From NCBI RefSeq assembly GCF_964340395.1, contig NC_135553.1:4396001-4460000 (forward strand): 64,000 nt of DNA. The letters are read 5' to 3'. The stretch is from Glandiceps talaboti (Eukaryota; Hemichordata; Enteropneusta; Spengelidae). Positions within the stretch are counted from its first letter, which is position 1. Each line of letters begins with the position of its first letter. Positions 13,201-35,227 of the stretch are shown here, piece by piece. A model generated the notes under the pieces. The model was given only the letters and a program-made list of their open reading frames with translations, was not told the DNA's origin and ran no database searches. A program made the position numbers and the translations under genes.

Positions 13201-16200
13201 CAATACTATGTTGTCATAATTCAGTCAAATCATAAAAGAATTATAGTTTAGCACAGCTATTTAGCAAACTGTTCATGCATGTAGATGTTATCAACATATC
13301 AACTTCAATTTCAGGGCTTGAAGTTGACCATCTGATGTCTGATATCGAGAATCTCATGAATCCAAAGTAAGTTTGTCTTTCATTTTTGTTTTGCTTTGGG
13401 TTTTTTCTTGTTTATTTCCAATCAACCAACTTTGAAGACCATATCACGCATTTCTCTCATGTTATGTTATTGTTTTTCATTCTCGTTAAACTCTAAGCAA
13501 AGCCAAAGTGCTAGCCAACTGTTTAAAACATAACAAATATTATTAAGGGAATGCTTCTATTTTCCTAGGGGAGAATTTGAGATAGATCATCCTACACATG
13601 GTCCTGGTATCTTCCGAGCATGCAAGAATGGAAATTTGTCTGCTGTAAAATCACTCCTGGTGAAAGGCGTTGATGTAAATGTCCGATTTGAAGGAAAGTA
13701 AGTACAAGCTTTTGAATTTTATATTGATTTTATCTCATATTTCTAAAGCATGATATTGTCAGGTTGACAGTGTATTATGATTGATTCCTTTATCTCACAC
13801 AGGTCCTGTATTGATGCTGCCATTGATCAGAAGGATGAGAACATGACAATTGAAATACTTCAACATTGTGAAAAGAACAGAATCCTGGCTGACGTTCTAG
13901 GCACAGAGGGTGAGCTTGTTAACCGTGTACTCAGGGCTGCTAAGCTGGACAAATGGGCAGTGGTGAAGCAGCTGTTTAAATCAGATGAGTATAAGAACAT
14001 AGATGCAATTGCCAAACTGAAACCAGACGGTCATGGCCAGTCTATTCTGCATCATTTGTCAAGGGGAGGGAAGTTTGAAATGCTGAATGCGGTCTTAACT
14101 CCTGACATAAAAGAGGAGGTTGATTCAGTGGATAGCAGCCGGCGCACCCCTTTGTGGTATGCAATAGCACATCAACATTGGGAAGTGGCAAAGAGACTGT
14201 TATTACATGGTTCGAATCCGTACATATCAGCAACTGTGGTTGAACCATTTCTGTATCCAGTCAAGAGATCTAGATGTCCAGAATCTTTGCCATCACAGAC
14301 TCAGTGCGATGATATTTTTATTGTATATAAAAACCTTCAGACCCATTGGTATTGGTATCACGTCATGGTGGAGATGCTTCATGTACACAAGAATTCTAAA
14401 AGAAAACGAGCAGCCTACAATGGAACACATGGAAGTAGAGCCATTTTGGAAACAGTGTTTAGTCGAAATGTAGAAGAGTCATTAGATAATGACAATCCTA
14501 AAATGATCTCTCAGACTCAAACCACTCCAAAGCCTAATATCAACAAACCCTCAGAGAGAAATATCGTGACTGAAGTACAACATCAAGTACGCCAGTTATT
14601 TGGGTTATCCATGAATGCAGCACATAAAGGGGCAACGCTTCTCCACCTAGTATCAGCCAAAGGAGATATAGATTTGGTTAAGATTATCATGCTGAATAGA
14701 GCAGACTTGGTCAACAAACTCGATACATCACAACGTACTCCACTGTTCTATGCAGCATATGCAGGCAACAGCAATATCACTGAATATCTTATGTCCCATG
14801 GTGCTGACCCTTTCCTTGGATCCTCACCAGTCTTGTCTGCCTTGATTGGTGGATGTACTGATAAAACATGTACTTCAAGAAAAGTTGCACTATGGAAAGA
14901 TGATGCATACTACAAATACGATTACACCTTTAAGAAGTTTCTATGGGATGATTTGTCTGCTTTTATTGGACGAAGGAATGATAGGAAAGCTGTCCTGAAA
15001 CACCTACTGAGAGGCACTGCAGTGTTATCAGGCCAAGATCAACAATTCCTGTTGTTCATCCTCTGCATACTTCAAGATGAATCAATTCTTGATTTACTTT
15101 TGGATAATGGTCTTGATGTTCAGAAGTCGCTTTCTCCTCGCACAGAAGGTATCGAAAATGAAGATACCAAAGCAACTCCGTCTTCAACATCAATTGAAAG
15201 CAAATCATCGAAGTTACAAAGTGATGATGATAGTGATGATGATGATGATGATGAGTCAGAGGATGATGACAACAATTTACAACCTGTGGATATGATGGTC
15301 CTTACTGCAATAGAGGAAGGAAAGCAACCACTGCAGACAGCAGCTAAGTTTATGGCCAAATTACTCAGCACAAGCACCCATATGCTGATGGACGATACAT
15401 TACTTCAGTGTACAAGACTGAAATGCTGGCCTATTATAGCTGTACTCCTGAACAAGCTTAAATTAAGCGAATCAATTCTTCTGGAAATTCTCATACAGGC
15501 TGTGAAAGATGGTGAACTAGATATTGTTAAGATGGCTTTGGCATCTATCAAGGATAATGGCGCACCTGCAAATGGTCTTGAGGATGTCATCATACTTGCA
15601 CTTCATTGGTCTTGTAAAAAGGGGCACCAGAAAATACTTGAGGAGATACTCAAGACACAGGTTACAAAGGTAGACCTGTTTGGCAAGATTGATCATTCAG
15701 CTGGAAAGCATGAACTATTTTATCATGCAACACATCGTACTTGGCGATCAAACTGGAACGCCTTACATTGGGCATGCCAATATGGGCATCCGGGTCTTCT
15801 TGAGTGTTTATTGTCATCAGCTGGTGGAATACCCAAAGTACAAGAAGCCTTTGACGTAGCTGAGCTGATGTATGTAAGTGCCATGGCTGGGCAGTACAAG
15901 ATGTTAGTCTACATACTTGAAACGTTTGAACTGGATCCTTACAATACTATAAGTGTGTCTCACCTTCTTGAAGATTGGCACAGATTTTCAATCAAGGTGT
16001 CACCCTTCCCTAGTGTACTGGATATAGCTGCTACCAAAGGTCATCATGAAATGGTCCTTTACTTGTTACAAAACAAACAAGACAGCCAGAGTAGTTATCA
16101 TGTTCAAGAGCCAAACACTTCTCTTATTCCCGAGTCATTGTCATGGTATCATTTTGCTGCATACTATGGTTGGCAAGATGTGATAGATATTTTAGTAAAG

Positions 16201-17847
16201 CTGAATTACCCAGGAGTTGCTACAACCGATGACAATGGATTGACACCAGCAGCGTATGCAATGGCATATGGTAATCACAACTGCTACCTGCAACTGGCTG
16301 AGCGTGAGCAGCAAGAGGGTGAAATTTTGGAAAACCATTACAAGGTATTGCACCGAATGTTGAGCTATGAAGATGATGATGGCAGTGATGATAGTGACTC
16401 TGATATCGACAGCAGTGCTTCTTCAACAAATGGAGCTCACGTAATGAACAGACCATTCGTTGCATTTAGATGGTTGCACCGTCATTTGAAGGAGAATGAA
16501 GAAAGTGATAAAGATGCACAACTACGTATACAGAGAAACAATGAAAGCTACTACATGCATACACCAATGTCACATTTGTACCAAAATCATGTCAAGAGAG
16601 ACATTTATGAGGATCAGCACTGGGTGTATCAGAACGTGCAGGAATTTGAACCACAAGCAATACTTCCTGTGCAGAGAATATTAGAAGGGGCATTCGAACT
16701 AGCGAAGAGCATGATAAAGGCAGCATGTATGCATTTGCCTTACTTTTGGCAGAAAAGTGACCAAAATATGCGCAATACATTCCATCACATTCTGAGAGCA
16801 GCTGCAACTATGGGAGGTGCAGACATTATCGACCTTCTCCTCAGTAACCAAACTCCAACTCACCTAAGCAGCATCTTCGAACATCCTTGTGAAGGAACAC
16901 CGTATTCTGCACTAGGTTTTGCCGTCGCTAATAACCAGAGTGAATGTGTCAAGATGCTCCTTAGGCATGGTGCAAAGGTTGAAGGCAAACATGGTCCACA
17001 TGACCAAAATATTCTACACGTTGCAATTTACTTTTCTGCTAGTGAAGACATCGTTACGGAATTATTGAAAAGCCTCGACCATGATGCATGTCACACCGAA
17101 GATTCTAGTGGTCTAACACCATCACACTATGCGTGTGGTGTTGGTCGTCAAGATTTACTATCTAGTCTCATAGATGACATACCACACCTCGACACACATC
17201 AAGAAGAACACCTGGAAGACTTTGACCCGACGTGTTTTCACTGCCTTAGAAGCCAGAGTTTTGGATGGTTTGATAAGTTTATGAGACAGAAATACCTGAG
17301 TCCAACTCATATGATGGTCCCAGCCACATTGAAAGCATCAAGGAAGATTCCAAGAGCTCACCTATCTACAACACAAGAAACCAAATTAGTCTATCGGTGG
17401 ATACTTTCTCATGGATTTACAGAAATCACTCAGAAAATGTCAATGGCAGTATTATACAACACAGGTGACAATCTTGAAGACGTTGGCTGCAATAAAGATA
17501 ATATTGCTTTCCTGTTACGAGCGTGCTATACAAAGAATGTAACCGAGAAAGTAATCGCAAACGCAGCTATTGCAGCTTTAGACACCACCTTATCCTTATG
17601 TCCGACAGAATCGAGAAACAGGCTTGTAGCATTCTTCATAGACTTTCACAACAGTGTCGGTATAAAACAACTTCTCCACAGAGCAATCACACTACGATTA
17701 CCAAATCTGACTGAGCTATTACCTTCATTATGTGAAGATGACACAGACTACGTGGGATATTCTGCTGAAGAGGAAATAACTGCTTTCAGTACGAAACGTC
17801 GCAAGAACTATGAACCTGGAGATGAGTTGATTGACGACGAGTACTAA
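6107..17847 (+). CDS. Giant acylated ankyrin-repeat protein (gene A), 7 exons, about 2381 aa
   Basis: Coding exons are 6107-6197, 7186-7236, 9932-10975, 11164-12897, 13315-13366, 13569-13697 and 13803-17847. All introns are GT-AG, and the joined frame stays open to the stop. The start is chosen because it gives an MGCIGSKSSK N-terminus (predicted myristoylation at Gly2, palmitoylation at Cys3) matched by gene B. Order of parts: SH4-like tip and PTPPPR (1-30), AWEG exon (31-47), Gln/Glu-rich linker (about 48-250), an unrecognised conserved domain (about 252-395), a first ankyrin block (396-973), then ankyrin units to the end. Acidic runs lie at about 1508-1523 and 1890-1910. Near the C-terminus are CFHC (Cys2178, Cys2181), GWFDKFM and the GYSAEEE tail. 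There is no signal peptide or membrane span, so it is probably cytosolic and tethered to the inner membrane face. Biochemical function unknown. Confidence 0.85.
9932..10975 (+). other. Gene A exon 3: variable linker plus conserved unrecognised domain
   Basis: The exon opens after a CTACAG acceptor. It begins with ETNGVPGN and a basic-hydrophobic segment RLLPVHFRIF that gene B shares. A Gln/Glu/Asp-rich linker with almost no similarity to gene B follows. From KKIKYVFEDIVLPVEE (about residue 252) the two genes become nearly collinear for about 145 residues, through NFVFLHNMKVI, SPNEGFRFQGVEY, TFATVVNVIVIP and GVPAWAFDFIPF. The first half has a beta-beta-alpha-beta pattern that could be a ubiquitin-like (beta-grasp) fold; this is inference. 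I know no named family that fits with confidence. Confidence 0.6.
11164..12897 (+). other. Gene A exon 4: ankyrin-repeat block
   Basis: 1734 coding bases, phase 1 to phase 1, exactly the same length as exon 4 of gene B. It contains well-formed ankyrin units (ATPLHYAAANGHV, KTALHLALYRNK, RTLLHEAVETKS, CTPLCIASRHGN, RTALHEASQNAK, ATPLHYACQIGD, RTPLLTALY), followed by a WKPWPNVRHVDEVWSSHL segment and one more unit. Confidence 0.85.
15220..15276 (+). other. Poly-aspartate tract in gene A
   Basis: A GAT-rich run encodes a block of Asp with a few Ser and Glu at about residues 1508-1523. Gene B has a shorter Glu/Ser/Asp stretch here and gene 0 has none. It is most simply a trinucleotide expansion in a surface loop between ankyrin units. 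Confidence 0.8.
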
Positions 17848-18260
17848 ACGGATGTTTGAGAGTCACTCTATGTCTGTAAATGTTTGTAACAAGGAAGGGA
17901 AATTATTTTGAAAGATAACACCACAAACATTTGGAGACACCACACAATTAATATTGTCTTGTGAGAGAGATTCACATAGACATGTAGAGAAATAATCTTA
18001 CGACCATAGTGTGTACATAAATACGACTGGAAATAGATTGAGAGGTGGAAAATTTCGAAAACTTTTTCCATGAATTCAGTAGATCATTATTTCCAATATT
18101 CAAAATCCGTTCCTTGCAATGAGTAACGCCAACCCGTGCCTATACTTTGAAATATTCAAGAGTTGTGCAATTTTCGTCAGTATTGTCCAATCAAATGCCT
18201 ATTTTTAATTTTTTTACTCGGAACATGCAAGAAAAAACAATATTCTTACATACATACAAT

Positions 18261-18342
18261 GTACATACATACATACATACATACATACATACATACATAC
18301 ATACATACATACATACATACATACATACATACATACATACAC
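18261..18342. repeat. (ACAT)n tetranucleotide microsatellite
   Basis: About 20 uninterrupted copies of ACAT in the 3' flank of gene A. All frames through it are open (Tyr-Ile-His-Thr repeats). Confidence 0.95.
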
Positions 18343-18546
18343 TACCTAAACAAGGCAACTTTTCGGTGATGTACACTTGGAAACACTGATTATTTCTGAG
18401 AATTGAACATGGTCATTTGAAATTGGTACATTTGAAGTGGGAAGTCAAAGTTCAAGTAAATAAGGAACTGCAATAATCACACTTTTAATGAGTAGTTGCA
18501 AACTGGGCTGTGCTACGTCAGGCATTGGACTCAAGCGTCTAGTTGC

Positions 18547-18575
18547 AGACAGACAGATGGACGGACGAACGAACG

Positions 18576-18625
<50 letters not shown>

Positions 18626-18699
18626 TGGCCGGACGGATGGATGGACGGACAGACAGACGGACGGACGGACGGACGGACGGACGGACGGACGGACGGACG

Positions 18700-18778
<79 letters not shown>

Positions 18779-18780
18779 TG
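18547..18780. repeat. Compound (GACA)n/(GACG)n microsatellite
   Basis: Blocks of GACA, then GACG, then GACA again follow in one tetramer register over about 230 bases, with a few GATG units between. The pattern indicates point mutation of the unit followed by local expansion of each variant. Confidence 0.95.
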
Positions 18781-19762
18781 TGTGTGTGTGCAAATAAATT
18801 TAAACTTTGGATTTTCTCATGATTTTCCTGTCAACAGTCATTTATTTTATATTGATGTGCTATTTTCGTTCTGTATGGTAAATGATGCCGCAGTCATATA
18901 TATATAAATGTGTTTGTGGTCAACTTCTGGTTTAATATCATGGTCTAACGAAAGTGCACAATTTTAATGTTTATTTTGCAATTAAAAATGTGTGAGTTTA
19001 CAAAGCAATTTGTAATGGTTATGTGATAATTTAATATCATATGTGAGAAGTTCGTTTAAAAAAATTGTGATCGAACCATTATCGAATATCTTATAATGTG
19101 AAATGGATGTGTGAATTAAGAACCAAAATATCTGCCTTCTACCCTTAGCTAAGAATTGAAAATAGAAGATTTGATTGTCAGTGGAAATTCAGTGTAAAAT
19201 TCCTAAGTTTTTTCTTATAGTATATTTGTAAGTATGCTTATGCAAATTCGCAGGGTTTAGATCAAATACACCTTGCCTGTCAACCTTGTAGTGCAACTTC
19301 TTTATAAAGGTTATCGCTCATGAGAAGAGTATAACCTGCAAATCGATTTTTTCGATGAACTCATGCATTTCTGCTACTGCGCAGTTGCGTTCCGAATAAC
19401 CATGAGGAAGTAGGCATCTGTAAACACCAGTAACCAACGACGCGGTTGCCCAGAGTAACGATGGTAAGGGTATACAGAGATATCGGTAACTTTCAACCTT
19501 ATATAGGTGTGACGTCTGTCTATACATAATGACAATAGAAAGGGTCCCTTTGTTATTGAACATCTCGCTCCCCATCCCCAAGTCACAAAACTTTTTCTAG
19601 CCCGAAGAATTGACTGGTTTGGGCTTCTACGCTTGACCGAAATAATACGTGGAAATATTTCCGAGCAATAAGTGTGTTATATGCTTTGCCTATCATGAAG
19701 CTAATATTTGTGGTACCATAGAGGGTAATCCCCGTTGTTAGGGCCCCGTAGGTACAGTGTAC

Positions 19763-19780
19763 TTTGTTTGCTTGGTTACC
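19763..19780 (+). promoter_or_regulatory. Conserved upstream block of gene B
   Basis: TTTGTTTGCTTGGTTACC matches the block upstream of gene A at 16 of 18 positions and sits at a similar distance from the start codon. Its role is inferred. Confidence 0.45.
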
Positions 19781-19907
19781 AATTGACTCGACACTATACC
19801 ATAGTGTACGATACAGCAAATACCGACATCCGAGGGTCATACAGAAACTATATACTGCTAGCTTTACGAGGTAAAACTCAGAGCAGAGAAGGACTTCGAA
19901 CAAAGGA

Positions 19908-31739
<11,832 letters not shown>

Positions 31740-31802
31740 CCTGTCTATGAATACAATAGTCAACACTTGCAATGGTAGCACTGCAAAAGCAAACGACCTG
31801 TG

Positions 31803-31808
31803 AATAAA
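31803..31808 (+). promoter_or_regulatory. Probable poly(A) signal of gene B
   Basis: AATAAA lies 64 bases after the stop codon of gene B, a usual spacing for a short 3' UTR. Confidence 0.55.
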
Positions 31809-31940
31809 TTAAAACGTCTTTGTATTTTTGAGTACCAGACAGTGAAAGAGAAATTTAGGATAAAGCATTGAGGGCCTGTAAACATGTCAAATGCAATGCG
31901 CGGCGGGAGTTTTATGTGGACCTAAACCCCAGGTGTATAT

Positions 31941-32035
31941 ATATCGTGGTGAAACTCAGCGTTTCGGGGGGTGACTAGCCCTGATTAAAATGGTTTGACC
32001 CCAGTAGTGTATGCACTGGTACAGGGGAATCATTA
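31941..32035 (+). pseudogene. Fragment of gene B exon 7 (broken duplicate)
   Basis: About 95 bases from ATATCGTGGTGAAACTCAGC to GGGAATCAT match 30117-30209 inside exon 7 of gene B. That source encodes the ILVKLSIPGMTSPDPNGLTP part of an ankyrin unit. The copy has one extra G in the GGGGG run, which shifts the frame, and CCA of the Asp-Pro-Asn stretch has become TAA. No splice sites or flanking ankyrin sequence are seen, so it cannot be coding. Confidence 0.8.
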
Positions 32036-34740
32036 TGGAAACGCGCCGTTTGGAAGAACTCTTTGACAACAACTTTCGTCACAAAAATGTAGCAAAACTG
32101 ACAGCATACATTTCACAGTAGCATCGATGACGACTGTTCCCGTGACTATGAGTTCGCAGACATCATATACAAATAAACGACAACTTCCTGTCGATACAAG
32201 GTACCGTTGTTGGGTGGTGACAATCTCATAAATCTCATGTTGGTTGTCTTAGTCCTAACCAAATGATGCCGTTGACCCTTTGCAAAAAACTGCACTTGAC
32301 TTCACTGATAATCAAAAGGCTTTGCCTATGTCTATGCAGTTATCAGCCAAATTTACATTGACAAATAGTTACATGTTACAGTAATGTAATATACCAACAG
32401 CTACTATCTGTCTATAATTAGTTATGACCATGGTTAGAAAGAAACGCATTGTGTTTCACTCAGCCATACTTACCATGGTTTACTGTTCCTATATAAGTAC
32501 CATTCTGCTAAACATCAACTGCAGTGAACTATGTTGGATGATACTTATTTCGAAAGGAGAATACTTTTCCAGATATAAGCATATTAAATAGCATTTTAAC
32601 ATAATATTGATATCTTTCAACAACCAAACTATATTAGATTTTAGAAGTATTGCGTTGTCACTCGGCCATACTTACCAGAGTTTACTATAATTCATGATAA
32701 TATCTTTCTATGATTCTAGTAGAACTGTAGCGGGCACTGTTCGAACCTACTCCTTTCACTTTACCACAGCAAGCGATGACGTCAAAATTTTGCTCTAGAG
32801 ATGATATCCAATCGTTGATGAGAGCCATCTCTTACACGTTTACATGCCTTTCGTAACAGAATCGAAATCGACCCCCCCCCCAAAAAAAGACAAAAGATTC
32901 GAGATTTTAAGATACAATCGTTGGTGGCGCTCGTATATATCCGTCTATAGTTCAGCGAATATCAGCGTGTCTCAAGCAACTGTCTAAAACTGCAGTCTAC
33001 GTTTCTACATGGCAGGAAACTTAATAGTGATTATTGATTCCATCTAGTTTAATCAAACGCTTCAATTGTCTGGCAGAGACAGTTTTCTAAGAAATGTAAC
33101 ACTTTTACAGTTATTTGTACAATCTTTGTCGTTGGACAGCTGGCAGTCCTTGTTACTTTTATAGTCAGTTGTGATCATTGTCACTTGAATTGAAAAGTAT
33201 AGTTGACAAACCAATGTCAGTTATACTAGTAGTATCCACTCTTGATGTCAAAATGACAAGTTTATAAAACAACCTCTGGAAACTTTACTGAGGGCTTTGA
33301 TTTTATTTTTTTAATTATGTGTTTCTGATATTTGAAAAATATGGCAAATATTTGATAAGTAATCTCCGACAAACAAAAAACTGACAATTTTGACAACAAT
33401 TAATTTCGAATTTGACAAATCAAATCGGTATATCACTTGGCTACTGTGTGTCAGACATTGTTTTATCTTTCCGAAAACGAATGTTGTGTACGTTCATGTT
33501 GGATTTCTGAAAAATCGCAATTAGATAAAATTTATCCAAGATATTTAGAAAAACACAAATGAAGAATTTGCCTAAATATCTATATTATAATGTAATGCAC
33601 ATGTATATAAAATGTTAGTGCCGCGTGCAGACGTAAGTATTACGGGACTCGCTGATAATTAATCCCAGCAGCTGTATTCCCCAAGTAACCACTCAGTCTG
33701 CAAGCAGGATAGTGAGTTATCTATGGCATCCATGACTTCTTTTGGCCTGCATGGAAACGAAGGAGTCGATAATCCTCGACACTGTGTCTTGACGTCTGCT
33801 GTCATATGACAAAGGTGACGCTGATTTTACCTTAGTCTCAGCACAGACAAGTCTGTGGTCTCAGACCACTATAGAAATATAGATGTCTGAGGTTGTACCA
33901 ATCAATAGGGGTAGTGCGCACTTGTTTTTAGGACAGTAAATCAATGTTTCAGTTTGGTTTATATGTATTTCGGTAAAGGATGGCCAGACGGTATTGTACA
34001 TCTGCCAGTATTGATCAAAATTAATAATCAGAAGTCATGGTTTTAAAAGATCAACTGCAAACGTCAAGTAATAGGCCATTTCTTGTGTAAGCAATTGGGG
34101 GGAGGGGAGGCCAATAATATCCCAACTATCCCTGATTCAACATGAGTGTATTAGTAAATACACCATACTTGTATACTGAAAAGAGACATTTATTGACCAA
34201 ATGCTGATAAACTGCTCAAAGTGTATACTTTTTCATTATTTCTTTCTACGATGTTTCCGAATGTAATTTCTAATAAAAGCAAAGTCGACTGAATTACCAG
34301 GTGGTGGTGGTGGTGGTGGTGGTGGTGGTCTGGGAGGGGGTCGTCTAATCTCCCATTAGTAACTTCGTCTTTTGTAACTCCAGTGCGGATTAACACCAAG
34401 AAAGACTAACTGTGTCAGTATCGTTGGTTTCTTAACGACTAGCTGTTATTGTCAGTAGAGTACATTATGCCTCTTTTAGACTTAAGTAGGTGATTCTATG
34501 AATAGAAATGACAGTCATCGACATGGCGTATTGATCAGTAAATACTTAAAAGTTACCCTTTTAGTGATGATTGTGTAAATAAAATGCAATGTGGAACAAT
34601 TGTAACACTAGAATGGTATCTATAGCGACATGTGTCGATAGTTTTATTGTTAGGAGAATATCTCGATCAGCAAAAATAATTTATCTTGGATTGTTCGTGC
34701 ATGACTAAAGTATTCGTTCTTTGTCCTAATTTTGAATTAT
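32036..34740. other. Intergenic between ankyrin cluster and GGT duplication
   Basis: No gene is supported. An imperfect direct repeat of about 45 bases (CACTC-GCCATACTTACCA-GTTTACT) occurs at about 32455-32500 and 32655-32695. A (GGT)n run lies at 34310-34329 and a poly-C run near 32872. Confidence 0.55.
34310..34329. repeat. (GGT)n microsatellite
   Basis: Six to seven GGT units; on the minus strand it reads as a short His run in a spurious frame. Confidence 0.9.
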
Positions 34741-34858
34741 GCCGCGTAATTGATATAAATAGATTGATTAAGATTCAGATAACAAGAATCTATTTACTCA
34801 AGTACGAGATCTTGTCAAAGTCTGAGACATGCAGAAATTTAGCTGATCGTGTATACCC

Positions 34859-35021
34859 AATCTGATTAAAATCTGATGTGGTGAAAGCGGGAGGTTGTCT
34901 TTATTTACCTCTATTTCCATTGCTTGTGTCGTTTGTTTTGTTCTGGGTGATCGCCACCTTACCCGGAACAAAACAAACGACACAAAACGATGGAAATAGA
35001 CTTAAATAAAGACAATCTAAG
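34859..35021. mobile_element. Foldback MITE, right end lost (unit 1)
   Basis: The element starts AATCTGATTAAAATCTGATG after GTATACCC and has long inverted arms (GTTTGTTTTGTTC / GAACAAAACAAAC). The copy in unit 2 is intact; here the outer right arm and about 145 further bases are missing. Confidence 0.7.
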
Positions 35022-35112
35022 CAATGATGCGTTCCCCTGTGCAATATGTTCACGCAATGACCAAGATAATAGGCACTTGCATGTACCGCTGTATGCCCAG
35101 CTGTAAGCTTTA

Positions 35113-35135
35113 GGGGATTCCCCCCTATTACGTCA
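35113..35135 (+). promoter_or_regulatory. kappaB-like and CRE/ATF sites before GGT copy 1
   Basis: GGGGATTCCC (35113-35122) fits the NF-kappaB/Rel consensus and TTACGTCA (35128-35135) fits ATF/CREB sites. Both lie within 115 bases of the ATG and are kept in copy 2. Function is inferred from motif match and position. Confidence 0.4.
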
Positions 35136-35227
35136 TTTTATGCTAATTAGATGTAAAAGCGCCACCAAGTGTCAGTCCTCTGGTAGTATTACTTCAGCGC
35201 AGGTAAGAAGAGCTAGACAGCAGCAGA

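Larger units (their letters stand above)
17848..19762. other. Intergenic between genes A and B, microsatellite-rich
   Basis: No coding sequence is supported. The interval holds an ACAT array and a compound GACA/GACG array, and the open frames over them are repeat artefacts. An AATAAA at 18793-18798 after the compound array is a possible but distant poly(A) signal for gene A. Confidence 0.6.

Noticed and set aside
18488-18907. Long open frames of Arg-Gln-Thr-Asp repeats on both strands
   Set aside because: They are the GACA/GACG microsatellite read in every frame; there is no non-repeat protein sequence.
32738-32752. TGTTCGAACCTAC as a tRNA T-loop
   Set aside because: No acceptor stem, anticodon arm or D-arm could be formed around it on either strand.
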